Below, piece by piece: positions 46,236-57,170 of a stretch of 64,000 nt of DNA. How positions within the stretch are numbered: the first letter of the stretch is position 1; every line of letters starts with the position of its first letter. Position numbers and translations under genes: made by a program. The notes under the pieces are model-generated. The model was not told where the DNA came from and searched no databases. It saw nothing but the letters and a program-made list of their open reading frames with translations. The DNA is from Emydura subglobosa. Its lineage: Eukaryota; Chordata; Testudines; Chelidae. The stretch is taken from positions 1,389,525 through 1,453,524 of the forward strand of contig ML680005.1 in NCBI GenBank assembly GCA_007922225.1. The letters are read 5' to 3'.

Positions 46236-46241
46236 TTTATT
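46236..46241 (-). terminator. RARRES2: RARRES2-A polyadenylation signal
   Basis: AATAAA on the minus strand (plus strand TTTATT), ~0.62 kb downstream of the stop codon; conserved in copy B. Confidence 0.75.
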
Positions 46242-46859
46242 AGGGATGACCAGCCAGGGGGGCAGCAGGGCCCGTTGGCCAGGATGCTCCTTGCCCTGCG
46301 TGGTGCTCGAGGGGGTGCAGTGTCTGAGGGACCGGGACGGTCGCCGGGTCTCCATGGGGCAGCAGCGATGGGGGCATCCTTCCTCGGGCGGGGGGTGCCA
46401 GCCGTTCCCTGGCATGGTGGGTGCTGTCCCAGCTGGCCCGGGGAAGAGGAGACGCCCTGGGGTTAGCAGTGCGGCTGGGGGCTCGGCGGGATCGCCCCCC
46501 CTGCTGCTTTCCACACTGGGTTTGTGTAGGGAGTTGGAGAGAGGCAGCCGCGTCCACATCAAAGCAGCTGAGTGGGTCACGTCCGCAGAGCGTCAGACTG
46601 CCCAGAGCATGGCCCTGGGAAGCGGCGGCCTGGGGGCTGGGACAGGAGCGAAGGTGCCCCTTCGAACCCCCAGTGTCAAGGGGGGGCAGGTACCAAGTGC
46701 TCTGCAGAGGGGGCTCAGCGGAGGGGGACGCAAACCCGTGCCCAGCCCAGAGCCTGCTAAGGGAACCCTGCCCACGCCAGCCCAGCCCCCGCCTGGTCCC
46801 AGTTCTGCACCCGGGGGGCCCTGTCCGTACCGTGCTGCGGGTGTGGGGAGCCACCTTGG

Positions 46860-46964
46860 CTAGGACGGCAGCGCTTTGGAGAAGGCGAACCTGCCGGGAT
46901 GGTAGAGCGCTTCGCCCGCCTGCTGCACCGCCTCGCACTCCTCCGCGTCTCTCCTCGCCATCTC
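46860..46964 (-). CDS. RARRES2: RARRES2-A exon 4, activation C-terminus
   Basis: 34 codons plus TAG: EMARRDAEECEAVQQ ... HPGRFAFSKALPS. Acceptor CCCCGCAG. Confidence 0.94.
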   Translation of the reverse strand, partial: EMARRDAEECEAVQQAGEALYHPGRFAFSKALPS

Positions 46965-47297
46965 CTGCGGGGCAGAGGCGCCAGATCACGGGCCGGGCCC
47001 GGGCATGTTCTCGGGCTCAATACTGACTTGTAACACGGCCCCTCCTGCACACATAGCTGTGGGGGTTGCAGCCTGGGCTGGGTCGCCGGGCCCCGGTAAA
47101 GTGTATCCTTCCCCCCCACGTGGGGGCACTGGACACCGGGAGGGCACTGCTCCGGCGAGGCAGGGGGTGCGGACGTGGGCCGGGCTGGTCCCAGCGCCGT
47201 CAGCCTGGCTGGGCTCGAGTGTGTGCCGGGGGAGCCTCTCCGCCGCAGCGTGTCTGCGTGCGTGTCTGGCGGGTGTGTTTGCACCTGTGTGTTAGTG

Positions 47298-47344
<47 letters not shown>

Positions 47345-50300
47345 TCTGCCTGTGGGCACAGACCCACGCTGCTCCTGGCGGGCCTGGGGGACTGAATGGC
47401 AAATGCTGTCCTCAGGCCCCTTGCCCCACGTGTAGAATTTTCTGCCCCCCGGGAGAGGGTCGGGGCCGAGCCCAGCCCGCCAGTCTCTGGCCGGCCTGAG
47501 GGGCGTGGGGGGCACTCACCGTCACTGCCAGCTGCCTCTCCGCCATGCAGTGCACGTACTGGTCCAGCACCCTGGCCAGGCTGACGTCAAACTTGAAACA
47601 AGCCCGGCAGCTCCGCTTCCTCTGCGGAGAGGGACCAAGGGAGGCGTCAGGGCCGGGGTGGGGGAAGCTGAGAACATTTCCGCGGCTCTCCCCAGATAGC
47701 TCACCCCCCATGCCCTGTCCGTGCCCCTCCCTGCCCTCCCTCGCCGTGGGGCTTGTACCCCCTCGCACACGCCCGTGCATGCACACGCGTGCCTGTCTGG
47801 CCCCATCCCGGCAGGCGCTGAGCCTCCGGCACGGCTGGGTTAATCCCCCACACAGCGCGTGGGGCGGGGCACAGCACTGACCCCATTGCACTGATGGGAC
47901 CTGAGGGCCAGAGAGATGCGTCGACCTGTCCCGGGTCCCCAGGGAGCCCCTGGTAGAGCAGGGACCCGAGCCCAGCTCCCGAGGCCCAGTCCAGCACCTC
48001 ATCCCCGAGGGCAGCCGCCTCCAGCCCCCAGGATGCAGGGTCCAACTGGGGCCCTCGCTGCTCCATGCACGCAGCCGCGGGCCCACGCCCAGCCCCTCCC
48101 ACCCTCGGTCCACCCCTCGCGCCGCACTCCTTCCTGGTGCCCAGCGGAGCAGGGGGCTGTGGTGGGGGCTCAGCCTGCCCCCCCGGCACCGTTCCCAGGG
48201 GAGGGGGCGGGACGGGGCAGGAGACAGGTGGCAGGAGCTAGAGGAAAGCAAGACAGAGCACTGACACAGCCGCCAGCGCGGCAGCGGGCCTGGGGCAGGT
48301 GTGGGGCGGCCGTGCCCTCGCTCACCCCGTTGCGTCTGAAGGCGCAGTCCTGGCTCCTCCCCGGCTGGTTCTGGCACTGCGTCTGCCTGAGCGTGAGCCG
48401 CAGCTGCACGAAGGACCCCGCCAGATAGTCCTGGAACCGAACAGAGCCCGGCTCAGCAAAGCGCCGCTGGCAGCTCCCTGCCGGAGCCCCGGGCTCCCTG
48501 GCACGCTGGGAGAGGGGGAAACGCTGCAGAGCGGCCCTGCGCCCAGAGGAAACGTCCGGCGCACTGAGGGCAGCTGTGCCTTGCTCAGTGATTGTCCAGC
48601 AGTGCCCGCTGTGTGCCGGCCACAGGGCCTGCCGGCGCCAACCGGCCACCTCCACCGACCTCCCGGGCGAGAGCCTCACCTGGCCGTCATGGCCGCCGGC
48701 TCGGGCTGGACCCCGCGAGGTGCGCGTCAGCCCAGGGCCCCTCTCTGCTCTTGGGGTGGCCACGGCCTCACGCCAGGTGGGACCTGCCCGGGGCTGGGCA
48801 CCGTGAGAGCAGCCATTGGGGAGATGAAAGACATGAAAGGTCGGCAATCCCCAGAGCCGCTCGCTCTCTGTTCACGGCTGTCGCCCACGGCCTGCCATCC
48901 CAGCGCGCCGACGTCTCGCCGCTTCCCCAAACCACCCGTTTCCCATGCAGGGGCGCCCCCAGGCTCGACCGGAGACGTCTCAAGGGACCGTGGCTGCTTG
49001 GCGGGTCTTGGCCTGAGCTACCACAGGTGGAGCCTGGTCCTCTGAGGTGCTGAGCACCCCGTGCCCCTGGGGAAACCAGCCCAGAGAGAGTCCGGTGCCT
49101 AACTGTCTATGCGCCCAAGTCTGAAATCATGGCCAGGGCCCCCCCCTCCCTTGAGGAGAGTCCACAAAGAAACCCCTTGGCCCCCGTGGCCTGCGCTGGA
49201 GGGAGTGTGGTGGGGTCAGGCCCCACGCTGCCGCTAACAGCGAGCTGGGGGGCACGGCTGCCGCTGGAGAGGCTGGGCGCTGCGTTCAGCGAGCCCCGGA
49301 GCGCTGCCGCAGCCTGGGAGGAAGCTGCAGGAGGTGCTGGAGCTGTGGGGAGGGAGGGTTAAAAAGCAGCTGTGCGACAGGAGCCTGCAGACAGGCCCGG
49401 GGAGGGGCAGCCAGGCGCCATGGGGAGCAGCAGCAGCTGCCTACACCGGGTCCCTGGCCTGGAATCCAGGGGCGTGGGCGGGCCTGAGGGGAGGGCACAA
49501 GCCTGGGGAGCAAAGGGGCGGGGGCTCCTGAGCTCGGACTGGGACCGAAGGCCGCGTGCAAAGTCATTGGGCTTCGGGCTTGGTTTCAGCTCGTTGTGAC
49601 CTGGGGATGGGTGAGGCTCCCAGCGTCCCAGCAGAACGGCCGTGTCCCACGGAGGGGCGGAGCCACGAGTGAGCCCAGCTGCGGCCAGCAGGGGGCAACA
49701 GATGGAGGGGGCAGCAGCTATGCCACGGCCAGCCACGGGAGGAGGAGGGGCTACGGCTAGGCCACGGCCAGCCACGGGAGGAGGGCTGGGCACTATAGGC
49801 CCCCACCTAGCATATTAGCCCCCGTGCAGGCCAGCCAACTCCTGGGCAACGCGCCGTCAGACACTTGGCAAGCCTGTGCCAGGAGGAGGGGCTGCGTCCC
49901 TGGCCGGGCACAGCGTCAGCTTTCTCGCATCGGGAAACCAAGAGGGGCTGGAGATGCCGGCGCTCCGGGACGCTGCTGCAGCGCTAGAGACAAGCCAGTC
50001 GCTGCCGCCCCCGCTCAGTGGCCCCCGGCAGGGCCCCACACCCTGCGCCTGCCTCTGGCGGCCCCGTGGCCCAGCGCCAGGGGCCGTGTGCAGTTAATGT
50101 GTAGCTGAGCTCTGCCGGTCAATGCCCATTCGCCTCTGACAGGGCTGGCCAGCTCCCAGCGACCCTGCCTGGCTGCCCTGGCCTCAGGATGAGCCTGGCG
50201 CGCTGGGTCCCGTTAGCTGAAACCAGCTCTCCCGGCCGACGGCAACCTCCTGGGGCCAGGCTAGAGGAGGAGCTCCCAGCTGCTTTCCCCCGCGCTGCAG

Positions 50301-50721
50301 AGGTGTTCAGGCTGGGCAGGGTCCCGGCCGCCCTGCCCTCACCCCCTAGCAGGCAGCGCCCCCGCCGGGCGATGCACCGGCCACTGGGAGTGCTGCGCAC
50401 GATGGTGTCTGCACCAAGCGTTGCAGAGCCCCACCTCGTCCCCAAGCCCCTGCCCACCCCCTGCTTTCCCTCCCTTTACCCAAACCCGCCCCCTCCACAG
50501 CCCCTGCATCCTCCCCACAGCTCCCCTACCGGCCCCCAGCTAGTCTCTTCAAATCCCCCCGTCCCCGCCTGAGACGCGACTCACGCGTCCCTTCAGCGCC
50601 TTTCACCCCACAGGGTCCCAGAGCACCGCATGGGGTGGGTGGACAGGAATGGCTTTCCCCATCACTCCCGAGCAACCACCTCTGGGGAGGGACTCAGCAG
50701 CTCAGTGCACAGCAATGGGTT

Positions 50722-50752
<31 letters not shown>

Positions 50753-50955
50753 CAAACAGCCCTTTGCGTCTCCGGCTCTTGCGCACTCACCGTCTCAATG
50801 ACGTCTTCCACTGCCTGCTCCCTGTGCGCCCACTGCACGTGGCTCTTGCTGTGAAAGTCCTCCAGCACCATGTCCACCGCCCTCTGCACCAGCGGTGAGC
50901 GGCTAGCAGCCGCCAGGGCCGCGAAGCCCAGACACAGGGCTAGCAGCCGCCTCAT
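46860..50955 (-). CDS. RARRES2: RARRES2 (chemerin), copy A, complete
   Basis: Secreted cystatin-fold chemoattractant and adipokine precursor. Four coding exons on the minus strand: 50791-50955, 48326-48430, 47520-47621, 46860-46964, all joining in phase 0 to 158 residues (human 163). Signal peptide MRRLLALCLGFAALAAAS, then VDMVLEDFHSKSHVQWAHRE, corresponding to the human segment with V-Q-W-A. Six cysteines as in human (Q-C-Q, D-C-A, S-C-R-A-C-F, H-C-M, E-C-E). C-terminus HPGRFAFSKALPS matches the human activation region G-Q-F-A-F-S followed by the K-A-L-P tail, so prochemerin processing should be conserved. A 1-kb block of intron 1 is duplicated at 57.2 kb. Confidence 0.95.
47301..47343. repeat. 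(TG)n microsatellite
   Basis: About 21 TG units in RARRES2-A intron 3; only a short version remains in copy B (~63.15 kb). Confidence 0.95.
47520..47621 (-). CDS. RARRES2: RARRES2-A exon 3
   Basis: 34 codons: RKRSCRACFKFDVSLARV ... H-C-M-A-E-R-Q-L-A-V-T. Acceptor CTCCGCAG, donor GTGAGT. Confidence 0.93.
47884..48010 (+). mobile_element. MIR-like SINE fragment in RARRES2-A intron 2
   Basis: CATTGCACTGATGGGACCTGAGGGCCAGAGAG ... GTAGAGCAGGGACCCGAGCC ... CCCAGTCCAGCACCT in MIR order; also present at 63.71 kb in copy B, so it predates the duplication. Confidence 0.65.
48326..48430 (-). CDS. RARRES2: RARRES2-A exon 2
   Basis: 35 codons: DYLAGSFVQLRLTLRQTQC ... C-A-F-R-R-N-G. Acceptor GGTTCCAG, donor GTGAGC. 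Corresponds to the human A-G-I-F-V-R-L-E-F-K-L-Q-Q-T-S-C exon. Confidence 0.93.
48889..49907. repeat. Duplicated block in RARRES2-A intron 1 (copy 1)
   Basis: Direct ~1-kb match to 57171-58131. It lies wholly inside intron 1 of RARRES2 copy A. No coding sequence recognised; short frames starting MRQEPADRPG or MGSSSSC are shared by both copies but have no support. Confidence 0.9.
50720..50752. repeat. (TG)n followed by G17
   Basis: Simple repeat next to the RARRES2-A exon 1 donor; potential G-quadruplex and sequencing-error site. Confidence 0.9.
50791..50955 (-). CDS. RARRES2: RARRES2-A exon 1
   Basis: 55 codons from MRRLL (start at 50955) to V-I-E-T, donor GTGAGT. Signal peptide plus the first helix of the cystatin fold. 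A (TG)n-G17 tract lies ~40 bp into the intron. Confidence 0.93.
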
Positions 50956-51828
50956 CCCTGCAGTCGGCGAATGGCTCCCAGGGAGCCGTCTGCCCCTCCG
51001 TCCCACCCGGGCAACTCCCCTCTGTTGATCTTAGTCTTCCATTAACTAATTCCCCAGAAGCCGCCCTCCTCCTCCCCCTGCCCGACCTGGCCCCCTGCCA
51101 CGGCAATCTCTGCCATCGATCTGTTGTGAGAGCTGGAGGCGAGAGGCAGGCCCGGCCCGGCGTTGGGGGCGGGCGGGGGGACGCGGTGCCCAGTTCCTAG
51201 TGGCATGGACTCCCTCTCCTGTGGTTGATCACCAAACCCGTCCAGCCCTTTGTCCTCCCGGCCCGGACTGAGGGAGACAGTCAGGGCTCTGGAACGGGCT
51301 GTGCCCAGCCCGGGCTGTGCAGGAGGGTCACTGCAAGGTGCGTCCATGGAGACCCGCCGCCCTGCCGCCCTGCCAGCTGCCGTCAGAGGGGAACACCTGG
51401 GTGCTGGGGGCAGGGGAGGGGCTGCTCAGGAGCGAATGGAAGAAGGGACCCCCTTCCCCGTAAGTACAGCTTGTGTCTCCTGTGGCAATGGCAGGAGCCT
51501 CCTGCCTGCTGCTCCTCACGGCCCTTTGCAATTCAGCGGCAGCGCCCGTCCAGGGCACCAGAGCCCTGCAGGCAGCTTCCCCGCCCGAGGCGCGTCACTG
51601 TCGCTGTCTCTATGTTACAGGTGGGGAAACTGCAGCCCAGGGGAGGAACGGCCTTGCCCAAGGTCTGCCGGTGTTACCCACACACTAGGGAACTCCAGCT
51701 TTTCCCAGTCCGCAGGGCTCCGGGGGAAGGGCACCTACTCTTACCCAGTTCAGACTCTGGGTCACCCGTACCCAATTCATAGGGCTCAGGGTGAAACTAG
51801 CCCAGTTAATATAAGTACCCACACCCTT
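50956..51828. other. RARRES2-A 5' flank
   Basis: Upstream of the chemerin start. Contains a MIR fragment; no clear TATA box and no other gene. Confidence 0.5.
51609..51680 (+). mobile_element. MIR SINE core fragment
   Basis: TATGTTACAGGTGGGGAAAC then CTTGCCCAAGGTC match the MIR core. Confidence 0.7.
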
Positions 51829-52246
51829 TCCCAATGCGCAGGGCTCCAGGTGTATACTACTGTGGGTTCGCAGGATCTTTTACCCGAGAGACTCTTAACC
51901 CAGTAATAACCTTATCCTGTATTTATTAACAATCACCAGACACACTGCACATGCTAAGCTTACAACGCTGTGCTCACCAGTCCTGATCAGGCAGGCAGAT
52001 GTTCCCTGTCGGTCAGGCAAGGCCAGTCTCGTCTGGGTTCTGGTTGCTGCATGTCACGGTCGTGCAGAGGATTCTAGCAGCTCTGATCTTGGGCGGTGTC
52101 TTGCAGCTGGATTCTTCTTCTCCTCCCTTCAGGTCTTTTCTTCTTATTCTTCTTGTTCCCTTTTCTTCCCAGCTGGTCTGTCTCTTAATTCCCAGTTTTT
52201 ATAGTGACACTTGAGTCCTTGTTTTCCACATAACAAATATCCCAGG
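51829..52246 (-). repeat. Unclassified LTR-like repeat, antisense, left part
   Basis: In antisense it shows CACTATAAAAAC and TTAATAAATAC, suggesting an LTR. It ends at the CCAGG target site and continues beyond the solo LTR at 53406. Confidence 0.55.
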
Positions 52247-53405
52247 TGTCATGCGGGCTGGCTGGAGTGGGGGGGCATTTATATATTGGGTGACATCAGC
52301 ATGGCAGAATCATCATAATCCATGTGGGATAGGCCATGTCAGGTACTGTTAGGAAGGTTATAATGTGCTGAGTAAGATAATAATACTTGTGTTCATGTGT
52401 GATATGTTATAGATGTATTTGAGATATCTGTATTTCAAATTGTTCTGCCTGGCCAACACCCCAGATAGGAAGGCTGCAGAACGATGACCGGCATAATGGC
52501 CCATTAAGGCATTCCCAGGTGCAAGGGGCCCTGAGGGAGAAGCCAGCATCACCACTGAGTCACCAGAACCTGCTGACGTGACTCTGGACTCCATTGCAGG
52601 CAGCCTACCTGATGAAGCATCAGGACTGTCCCATGTGACTATGGACCCCAGGCACACCGGAGGAGTCACCAGGATTGGCCCATGTGACTATGGACTCCAT
52701 TTTGGGTCTGGTGACTGCCCACAGGCCGCATGGCCGGAGGAGGGGGTTTATAAGGTCAAGCCAGAGAAACCATTTTGTCTTTGTTCCTGTCCAGTCTGCA
52801 GACACACACCTATCTCTGGATCAATTCATCTTGCAACTGAACCGAAGGACTCAGACCCATCCAGGTGCTGGATGTGAACCAGAGAGAACTACACAAGCCT
52901 GCAACTCCACATTTCTTCCACAAACCTGAAGTATATGGACTTTTAATGATTTGTATATCTGTGATTCACTTTAACCCTTTAACATTTCTCTCATCATTTC
53001 TTTCTTTCTTTGTACAATAAACCTTTAGTTTAGATACTAAAGGATTGGCTGGCAGCGTGATATTTTAGGTAAGATCCAAACTTATATTGCTCTGGTGCTG
53101 TGGCTGACCCCTTGGGGTCAGAGGGAACCTTTTTAGTAAAGAGCAGAGAGTTTAAATAACTGGTCTCTTTACTGGACCTGGTGCTGATTTGGGAGCCTGG
53201 AGCTGAAATGCAGTGAAGGGGGCTGTGGGCATTTGTGGACTGGCTTCGTGATATCCAGTGTGGGGTGATCAGAAGCAGTTCGTGGCTGGTTGGGAAGCTG
53301 GGCTTCAGTGTCACCCACCAGCGTGGGGAGAATCTGCTCTCCTTTTGCAGCCTGCCTTGACCTTGGCATTATCAGTTGGCAATCCTGGGCACGGTTCGTA
53401 TCACA
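52247..53405 (+). mobile_element. Solo LTR of an endogenous retrovirus-like element, 1,159 bp
   Basis: Begins TGTCATGC and ends TATCACA (TG...CA), flanked by perfect 5-bp duplications CCAGG (52242-52246 and 53406-53410). Internal promoter-like GTTTATAAGG (~52.75 kb) and poly(A) signal CAATAAACC (~53.02 kb). No internal viral genes are present. Two other copies lie in the window (38979-40265 and 53520-54130), both antisense. Confidence 0.9.
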
Positions 53406-53519
53406 CCAGGATCTTTTTCAGGGGATAAGGCAACCAGCCACGTTTATTGTGAATACAGAAATTTGGTCAATAGTATCAATAATGCAAATACCAGATGGGA
53501 CCCATCCCATGCCTAGTGA
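53406..53519 (-). repeat. Unclassified repeat, antisense, right part of the target element
   Basis: 53406-53500 is the reverse complement of ~38015-38105 and joins to 52246 across the LTR once one CCAGG is removed. Confidence 0.75.
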
Positions 53520-54130
53520 AGACACCTGAAAATGCCAAGATCAAGGCAGGCTGTAAAAGCAGAGCAGATTCTCCCAGCACTGGTGGGTGGCACTGAAGCC
53601 AGACTTCCCAACCAGCCACAAACTGCACTTCTGGCTCCCAATTAGCCAGTAGGTCCAGGAAAGAGACCAGTTATTTAAACTCTCTACTCTTTACTAAAAC
53701 GATTCCTCCTGACCCTCAGTCACAGCACCAGATCAATATAAGTTTGGATCTTACCGAAAATACCACGCTGCCAGCCAATCCTCTAGTAACTAAAGTAAAG
53801 GTTTATTGTAAACAGAAAGAAATAAACCATAAAGGAAATGTTAAGGGTCAAAGCAAATCAAATACATACAAATGATTGTCAGTCCGTATACATCAAATCT
53901 CTGGGAGAATTGTGGAGTTGCAGGCTTGTACAGTTCCTCAGGTTCACATCCAGTACCTGGATTGGTCTAAGTCCTTCGGTTCAGTTGCAAAATGAATAGA
54001 TCCAGAGGCGGGTGTGTGTCTGCAGCTGGACAGGAACATAGACAAAATGGTTTCTGTGGTTTGATCTTATATACTCCCTGTTCCGGGCCATGCGGCCTGT
54101 GGAAACTTACAGGAGCTAAACTGTAGTCCA
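53520..54130 (-). mobile_element. Second LTR copy, antisense and truncated
   Basis: Reverse-complement match to the 3' half of the solo LTR (shared words AAATGCCAAG, GCACTGGTGGGTGGCACTGA, AACCAGCCACAAAC, AATAAACC region), lacking the LTR 5' part. With 52247-53405 it forms a long inverted repeat with a ~115-bp spacer. Confidence 0.85.
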
Positions 54131-54689
54131 TCTTGCAGGGGGTCCATCAACTCGTCTAGAGATGTGCCTAGTTTTACAACAGGCGACATAAAAAGCACTG
54201 GCGCAGTCAGTGCAAACTGAAATTCCATCCAGAGAGTGACGTGTCTATACAGCTCTGTCTACTAGACACTGAAATGGAAGGACAATAGTTCTGTTCCAGC
54301 TGATTTCTTTGCTAATGATATAGTCGAAATGAGAAAGGAAGCCATGGTTCAGTAATGGCGGCTGTGACACTTCCGAATGTTTGTGTCTGGTTTTGTAAGC
54401 AAGTAGCTTTTAAGTGAGGTGAAACTTGGGATACGCAAGACAAATCAGCCTCCTGAAAGGGGTGCAGTAATCTGGAAAGGTGAGAGCCCTGCTCTAGCCC
54501 AGTGTCCCACCTTTCACAGTGGCCAGAAGTAGGTGCTTCAGACGAAGGTGTTGAAACCACACAGTAGTAGATGTGGGCTAATCTGCCCGGCATGCGGCTC
54601 TGATGCTCTCTCTGATAGTCGGAGATTGGCTTGAACCATGAAGCGGGGGGTTCAGTATCCATGTCGAAATGTTTACCATTCATCACACT
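54131..54689. other. Spacer, nothing recognised
   Basis: AT-richer DNA without recognised gene; possibly an old transposon. Confidence 0.45.
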
Positions 54690-55100
54690 GGCTATTCTTG
54701 TTATCCATAGGCACGTCCCATCTCCTTCTGAATCTTGCTCAATTCTTACCCTCCCCTACGTCCTGTGTCAGTGAGCTCCATGTGCTAGTTGTGTGTTGAG
54801 TAAAAAGATACCTCCACCACTGATCAGTTCTGAATGGCCCAACAGTTCACGTCATACAACATCATACAACATCCCGTCACAGAGAACAGAAGCCCCCAAC
54901 CTCCCTTGTCTAGGCCAGTCATTATTTGGTAGACTTTTGTCATGCCCCCCACCCCGCCCTTCGTCTGCGCGCCAATATTAGTCGGGTCAATCTCTCTTCG
55001 TAGGAGGATTTGTCCAGGGCCTTGGTCATTCTCACTGCCCTTGTCCAAACCCCTCCAGTTCTGCAATCTCCTGGCTGAGAGGGGGCGCCCAGGCGGCACG
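54690..55100 (-). mobile_element. CR1-family LINE fragment, antisense, old
   Basis: In antisense it follows the CR1 3' order: CTCTCTTCGTAGGAGGATTT (the coding-strand TATGAGGAGAG box), GTAGACTTTTGTCATGCCCC and GAGCTCCATGTGCTAGTTGT. Strongly diverged. Confidence 0.65.
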
Positions 55101-55109
55101 CAGGTTTCA

Positions 55110-55693
55110 GAGAGGGACAGCACCATTGAGATATTGGAATTGGAAAAGGTACAGAAAAGGGCAACTAAAATGATAAGGGGTATGGAACAGCTTCCATATG
55201 AGGAGAGATTAATAAGCCTGGGACTTTTCAGCTTGGAAAAGAGACTAAGGGGGGATACGATAAAGGTCTATAAAATCATGACTGGGGTGGAGAAAGTGAC
55301 TAAGGAAGTGTGATTTACTCCTTCTCATAACACAAGAACTAGGGGTCACCAAATGAAATTAATAGGCAGCAGGTTTAAAAGGAGCAAAAGGAAGTATTTC
55401 TTTACACATTGCACAGTCAACCTGTGGAACTCCTTGCCAGAAGATGTTGGGAAGGCCAAGACTATAACAGGATTCAAAAAAAGAACTAGATGAGTTCAGG
55501 CAGGATAGGTCCATCAATGGCTGTTAGCCAAGATGGCCAGGGATTACTGTTTGCCAGAGGCTGGGAATAGCCAATAGGAGAAATCACTTGCTGATCACCT
55601 ATTCTGTTCATTCCCTCTGAAGCACCTGGCACTGGCCACTACAGGGCTAGACAGACCATTGGTCTGACCCCGTGTGGCTGTTCTTATGTACTG
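55110..55693 (+). mobile_element. CR1 LINE 3' end
   Basis: AAAAGGGCAACTAAAATGAT, TATGAGGAGAGATTAATAAG, GATAGGTCCATCAATGGC, and terminal GTGTGGCTGTTCTTATGTA. This is the reptilian (turtle-rich) CR1 subtype; truncated, no full ORF2. Confidence 0.93.
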
Positions 55694-56211
55694 TCCTTGC
55701 CAGATCTCCATTTCCTATGCTCGTATCCCACCAGCAGCTCTATTGATAGCGGTTGCTAATAAGCTGTGAAATAATCATTGCTGGAAACGGCAACACCAGT
55801 CTGACTCTTTCACGTGTTTGTCGTTTTCAGATGGATTTAGCATTGACCAGGGGGAAATACCCACCCAAACCCTGCTTCGCCTCTGCGACGGCGGGTGACA
55901 CTGGCCTGAAAGCTTTGCTAAAATAAACACAGTTTGCACTGTTTTCTGGCTGTCTTTTGACTTAGTGCAGTTGGGCCTCACTCATTTGCAATGGGCTAAT
56001 TTTCATAATTTGCATGCCCAATGGCTGACTCTCAGCTAAGGTTGCACAGGAGACACGGTACTGGACTGTGGTCTTGTCGAGCTAAGACTTCCTTGCTTTC
56101 AGAAAATAACCCACTATGGAAGGTTTATTGCTGTACTATTGGACAGGAGAGGGGTAGTTCCACTCGATCACACTCCCCTGGTCCCGCACCATAGAGTCAC
56201 TCGTGGCTGAC
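55694..56211. other. AT-rich spacer
   Basis: No gene recognised; includes an AATAAA near 55.92 kb without an upstream coding region. Confidence 0.45.
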
Positions 56212-56930
56212 TATTGGCCGAATCCTATTTTCATGAAATACATGAAAGAACAGAACCACAAACACCCCTCCCCCCCCACTTCCTACCAAGGGGCACTTCA
56301 GCCTGACACACGGTAACTTTAATCAAAAGTTAAAACCTCAACTGGCTCCTCTTGTTCCACCCTTTGAAATGTTCACTGCAGCCTTTTTACAATATCCATT
56401 GACGGCAGAATAATTCAAGTCTGGCTGTGCTTTGTATCGTTCTGTTTGTAAAACCATCCACTGAGCATTTGATCTGTTCATTTTACCCACTTTCCAGCTA
56501 TTTGTAAAAACCCTACTTTAAGTATAAGACGCCACACTGTGCAATGTGATACACCGACCTAATTGTGAGAGACAACGGCAAAAATGAAATAATGTTTGCT
56601 TTAAAAATAATACGTGAGTTCCTCAGCGAGGAGTTGGCCCTGAGTGATTGCAGTGTGAATGACTGAGTGATGGAGGCGGGTGTAGACAGGGAGAGTGACT
56701 GAACAATTGGTCTGAGTGAGGGATGTCCAAACAGAGGAAGAAAACACCAGCCTCACCTAACACGTTTGAGGGAGGAAGAAAGGAGCGAAGATAATAACTT
56801 TTACCACTCAGCTGGCCGAAGAGGAGCCACCCTGATAACTTTGGAGCCAGCCCACTTCAAAGCACAAAATCTGATCAGGCTTGCAACAATGTGGGTGATT
56901 GAGGATCACACCAAATGCAGATGCAGCAGG
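56212..56930. repeat. Unclassified LTR-like interspersed repeat, copy 2
   Basis: Long direct match to 36949-37668 (TTGGCCGAATCCTATTTTCATG onward), with only scattered differences; truncated at its right end. Confidence 0.85.
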
Positions 56931-56969
56931 ACACAGACTTACTGGGACCCTTCCGTGCCCAGGGTAGCC

Positions 56970-57010
56970 AACTGAAAATGCCAAGGGCAGGACAGGCCGC
57001 AAAAGGCACA
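56970..57010 (-). mobile_element. Short remnant of the same LTR family
   Basis: CTGAAAATGCCAAGGGCAGG followed by GGCCGCAAAAGG matches the LTR terminus seen at 39.01 and 53.52 kb. Confidence 0.6.
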
Positions 57011-57170
57011 TCTCTACAGTCTTTATGGTGCTGTGGGAGGGGTGCCCTGACATGTCTGTACAGTCTCTGTGGTGCGGTGGGAGGGGCGCTCTGGCACGTC
57101 TGGCCAGTCTCTGTGATGCTACCGCACGGGCGCTCTGGCATGTCTCTACAGTCTCTATGGTGCGGTCTTG
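57011..57170. repeat. 44-bp minisatellite, 3.6 units
   Basis: Three 44-bp units starting at 57011, 57055 and 57099 plus a partial unit from 57143; shared frame TCT-x4-CAGTCTCTGTGGTGCGGTGGG. It stops exactly where homology to RARRES2 intron 1 begins. Confidence 0.92.

Larger units (their letters stand above)
42265..48180. repeat. Segmental duplication, copy A (LRRC61 + RARRES2 3' half)
   Basis: Matches 58131-64000 in direct orientation over its whole length, with ~4% substitutions outside coding sequence and several small indels. Offset is ~15.89 kb at LRRC61 and ~15.84 kb at the RARRES2 stop codon. Confidence 0.92.

Noticed and set aside
49372..49599. Small frame present in both duplicated intron blocks (49.4 and 57.66 kb)
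   Set aside because: Conservation is explained by recent duplication; substitutions do not favour synonymous sites by eye, and it lies in a RARRES2 intron.
38979..54130. Possible complete endogenous retrovirus between LTR copies
   Set aside because: The LTR copies lie in opposite orientations or far apart, and no gag, protease, polymerase or envelope sequence is seen between them; they are solo or truncated LTRs.
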